42,021 nt of DNA from Bacteroidota bacterium (lineage in GTDB: Bacteria; Bacteroidota; Bacteroidia; Chitinophagales; Chitinophagaceae): NCBI GenBank assembly GCA_023433345.1, contig JAEZDA010000078.1, positions 1-42,021 of the forward strand, read 5' to 3'. Position 1 is the stretch's first letter. Every line of letters starts with the position of its first letter. The notes beneath the pieces are model-generated. The model was not told the origin of the DNA, ran no database searches, and saw nothing but the letters and a program-made list of their open reading frames with translations. A program made the translations under genes and the position numbers. Of the stretch, positions 39,503 through 42,021 are shown one piece after another.

Positions 39503-40111
39503 GTGGTTGTAAACAAACCTTCAATAGCCTTCTTTGATTTCGATGGCACCATTACCAAAAAGGATACGATGTTCGAATTCATCCGCTTTGTTTTTGGAAG
39601 CGGCAGTTTATACGCGGGCATATTGAAAATATCACCCTGGCTTTTTGCACTTAAAGCCGGCCTCTACCCTGCTCACAAAGCAAAAGAAAAGCTTCTTTCT
39701 GTTTTCTTTAAAGGCATGAAGGTGGAAACCTTTAATGCACATGCGAAAAGATTCGCAGCCGAAATACTGCCGGGATTATTAAGAACCGATGCTATGCAGG
39801 AAATAGCCCTTCACAAAAAAAACGGCCTTAAGGTGGTTGTTGTAAGTGCAAGCGCGGAGAATTGGATTAAAGACTTTTGTGAAGAGCATCAACTTGTATG
39901 TATCGCCACCAAACTGGAAGTGGATAAAAACAATTTCCTGACCGGCAGACTGTCTGGTACTAATTGCAATGCGGCAGAAAAAGTAAACCGGATCAAATGT
40001 GAGTTTGACCCGGCCGACTTCGAAAATATTTATGCTTATGGTGATAGTAAGGGAGACAAGGAAATGTTAGCCATGGCAACGCATCCTCACTATCGTTTTT
40101 TTAAAGACTGA
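39503..40111 (+). CDS. HAD-IB family phosphatase
   Basis: A 202-residue haloacid-dehalogenase-type phosphatase of the SerB-like subgroup IB: motif I DFDGT at 12-16 (nucleophile Asp12, acid/base Asp14), motif II VVVSASAENW near 111-120, and motif IV YGDSKGDKEML near 178-188. A helical cap lies between motifs I and II. It starts with GTG at 39503; no ATG is close. Next to the DPPR-synthase-like gene, its likely substrate is the 5-phosphate of polyprenyl-phosphoryl ribose, though other phosphomonoesters are possible. Its stop codon abuts the stop of the convergent PKD gene without any spacer. Confidence 0.87.
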   Translation: MVVNKPSIAFFDFDGTITKKDTMFEFIRFVFGSGSLYAGILKISPWLFALKAGLYPAHKAKEKLLSVFFKGMKVETFNAHAKRFAAEILPGLLRTDAMQEIALHKKNGLKVVVVSASAENWIKDFCEEHQLVCIATKLEVDKNNFLTGRLSGTNCNAAEKVNRIKCEFDPADFENIYAYGDSKGDKEMLAMATHPHYRFFKD

Positions 40112-42021
40112 TCATCGCTTCAGCATTGGGATAGACACCGTTGGATATCCTTCGCTAAAGATCTTCAATGTGTACCATCCGGCGTTGAGATGAGAAACAT
40201 CAACCTGGTGGATGTTCACAAACTGGTTCAACACTACGCTTTTCTCCGCCATCGGCCTTGCGAACATATCATACACTACAAATTTTGCTCTCCTGTTTTG
40301 ATGGTAAGTGCGTATATGCACTGTTAGTCTTGGGCCAACAGGGTTCGGGAAGATCCGCACAAAATCCTTCGGCATCTCCTGCGTAACCTGTGTGTTATTC
40401 ACGTAAAGCATCATGGTATCACTTCCTACGGCACCCTGATCGTCCCACGCGGTGAATGCGATCTTGTAGGCGCCCGCCTGCAACCTGTTAAGGATAAGGT
40501 TTGTTCGGAATTCACCATTCATTGCAGGGATGTTCGGCCCGGAAACAACTTTCCAGCGATAACTTGTGATCTCACCGTCAAGATCCTCTGCAGTTCCGTG
40601 CAATTCAACTGAGGTTGCAGGTAACAATACAGTAAGGTCTGGCCCTGCACTTACAATTGGCGCAATATTTCCACCGCCCTCAAGTACATTTATCAAAAGT
40701 GTATCTCGGCCTATTGCACCGTCATTGTCGGTTACAACTAACTGGTAGCTGTACTCGCCCGGAACGAGCCCTGTCACCTGTGTTGCCGGTGAAAGCGAGT
40801 TAGATATAAAGCCGCCAGCAGGGCCGGTTATTTTTATCCAGTTATAGGTAAGAACTATGCCATCGGCATCGGTAGCACTGCCCGTAAGATTTGCGGTAGA
40901 CAATGGTGCATATATCTGAATATCTGCGCCTGCATGTGCCACGGGAGCAACGTTTGCATTTCTGATAACCGTTACCTGAACGAAGTCAGTTGCTGTTGCA
41001 CCGCTGTTATCCCTAACCGTTAGTCTGAATGTGTACACACCCTCAGTCAATCCCGCAACTACGGTGCTCGCCGAAGAGGCATCCATGATAAAGGCAGCAG
41101 GACCAGTCATTTTCACCCAGGCGTAACTCACAATGCTTCCGTCTGCATCAATTGCCGAACCTGAAAGCGTTACCTGGTTCACAGGCAGGGTGATCACCTG
41201 GTCTGAACCTGCATTCACCATAGGCGGCACATTCGGCGCTGCAAGCACGGTAACATTCACAACATCGGTGGCCGATACGCCATTATTGTCCGTCACAGTT
41301 AGTTGGAATGTATAGCTTCCCTGTGTAAGTCCGGAAACATTGGTAGATGCTGTGTTTGCACTTACAATATTTGCTGCTCCGCCGGTAAGTTTTACCCAAT
41401 TATAAGAAGCTATGCTTCCATCAACATCAGTTCCCGAACCATTAAGTATGATACTGTTGGTAGGAAGTGTTATGGTGATATCATTTCCTGCATTTGCTAT
41501 GGGCGGAACATTAGGGGCCGGTAGTACGGTTACGTTCACCATATCAGTTGCCGTAGCACCGCTGTTATCCGTTACCGTTAGCCTGAAGGTATAGCTTCCC
41601 TGAACAAGACCGGTTACATTGGTTGAAGCAGCGCTCGTATTTACGATGGTTGCCGCACCGCCGGATACTTTCACCCAGTTATATGATGCAATGCTTCCAT
41701 CAGCATCACTTCCCGAACCATTCAGTATAATACTGTTTGTTGGAAGTGTGATGGTGATATCATTTCCTGCATTGGCGGTTGGAGCAACATTCGGAGCAGG
41801 TAACACGGTTACGTTCACGAGGTCAGTTGCGACAGATCCGCTGTTGTCCGTTACCGTTAGCCTGAAGGAATAACTTCCCTGAACAAGACCGGTCACATTG
41901 GTTGAAGCAGCGCTCGTATTTACAATGTTTGCCGCACCGCCTGATACTTTCACCCAGTTGTAAGATGCAATGCTTCCATCGGCATCAGTTCCCGAACCAT
42001 TTAGTATGATACTGTTTGTTG
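40112..42021 (-). CDS. PKD-repeat secreted protein with T9SS sorting domain (5' end outside window)
   Basis: The frame is open to the window edge, so the start codon and signal peptide are missing; at least 635 residues are visible. Six tandem PKD/REJ-like Ig domains of about 93 residues each occur in coding order, the first incomplete. Each opens NVAPxANAGxDxxITLP, contains DADGSIASYxWVKVSG and ends VTDNSGATATDxVxVTV. The last two are more diverged. A type IX sorting domain follows (RIFPNPVGPRLTVHIRTY ... GWYTLKIFSEGYPTVSIPML KR). PKD domains usually act as spacers or bind polysaccharides in surface proteins; the catalytic part, if any, lies upstream of the window. Confidence 0.92.
   Translation of the reverse strand, partial: TNSIILNGSGTDADGSIASYNWVKVSGGAANIVNTSAASTNVTGLVQGSYSFRLTVTDNSGSVATDLVNVTVLPAPNVAPTANAGNDITITLPTNSIILNGSGSDADGSIASYNWVKVSGGAATIVNTSAASTNVTGLVQGSYTFRLTVTDNSGATATDMVNVTVLPAPNVPPIANAGNDITITLPTNSIILNGSGTDVDGSIASYNWVKLTGGAANIVSANTASTNVSGLTQGSYTFQLTVTDNNGVSATDVVNVTVLAAPNVPPMVNAGSDQVITLPVNQVTLSGSAIDADGSIVSYAWVKMTGPAAFIMDASSASTVVAGLTEGVYTFRLTVRDNSGATATDFVQVTVIRNANVAPVAHAGADIQIYAPLSTANLTGSATDADGIVLTYNWIKITGPAGGFISNSLSPATQVTGLVPGEYSYQLVVTDNDGAIGRDTLLINVLEGGGNIAPIVSAGPDLTVLLPATSVELHGTAEDLDGEITSYRWKVVSGPNIPAMNGEFRTNLILNRLQAGAYKIAFTAWDDQGAVGSDTMMLYVNNTQVTQEMPKDFVRIFPNPVGPRLTVHIRTYHQNRRAKFVVYDMFARPMAEKSVVLNQFVNIHQVDVSHLNAGWYTLKIFSEGYPTVSIPMLKR
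41100..42021 (-). repeat. Near-identical 279-bp tandem DNA repeats encoding PKD domains
   Basis: GCTTCCATC recurs at about 41414, 41693 and 41972, so the period is 279 bp (93 codons). The units nearest the window end (about 41400-42021) differ at only a few positions, while those toward the gene's 3' end have diverged. This gradient suggests recent duplication or gene conversion at the 5' side. Confidence 0.85.

Overview
The window looks like a chromosome segment of a Bacteroidota bacterium, most likely of the Chitinophagales or a close relative; the phylum is well supported and the order is a guess. The evidence is several promoter boxes of the TAnnTTTG type, three exported proteins with type IX secretion (T9SS) C-terminal sorting domains, two TonB-dependent receptors, many small lipoproteins, a homogentisate dioxygenase of about 385 residues, genes without clear Shine-Dalgarno sites and several forced TTG/GTG starts.

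Layout. Positions 1-870 are gene-free: two G/T-rich 7-mer arrays, a copy of a dispersed GC-rich motif and a structured repeat-like element lie in front of rpsA (ribosomal protein S1). After a small lipoprotein comes an IS1595-like element (about 3.34-4.23 kb) with 16-bp terminal inverted repeats and a shortened transposase. From 4.3 to 14.4 kb there is housekeeping and metabolism: homogentisate dioxygenase, a YfcE-type phosphoesterase, a YdeI-like protein, a TolB-like propeller protein, a TPR lipoprotein with rpe, a TonB-dependent receptor, and phoH with a YiiX-like lipoprotein. At 15.07-16.8 kb a tightly packed operon joins a lipoprotein, a FluC/CrcB fluoride channel, family I pyrophosphatase and a half-size TauE/SafE protein. 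An ECF sigma/anti-sigma pair, two small membrane/lipoprotein genes, and era-der follow.

At 20.5-30.1 kb lie a lipocalin-like lipoprotein, an initiator tRNA-fMet with a textbook Bacteroidota promoter, a DUF2807 protein, a TPP riboswitch in front of a TonB-dependent receptor (hence a probable thiamine importer), ddl-PASTA-rhodanese, a DUF4440 lipoprotein, a ferredoxin divergent from a LuxC-like acyl-CoA reductase, and an HtrA protease.

From 30.3 kb on the content is surface and envelope: a duplicated LamG protein with T9SS tail, an acyltransferase-3, a 1-kb gene-free block carrying three copies of a dispersed repeat, a GDSL hydrolase, then a run of methyltransferase, polytopic membrane protein, DPPR-synthase-like UbiA enzyme and HAD phosphatase that resembles a polyprenyl-phosphate sugar module. 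The window ends inside a PKD-repeat T9SS protein whose 5' end is missing.

I see no defence island, prophage or CRISPR array. The most interesting points are the riboswitch-receptor pair, the fluoride channel-pyrophosphatase operon, the dispersed GGGG/CCCC repeat family, and the UbiA-HAD module.
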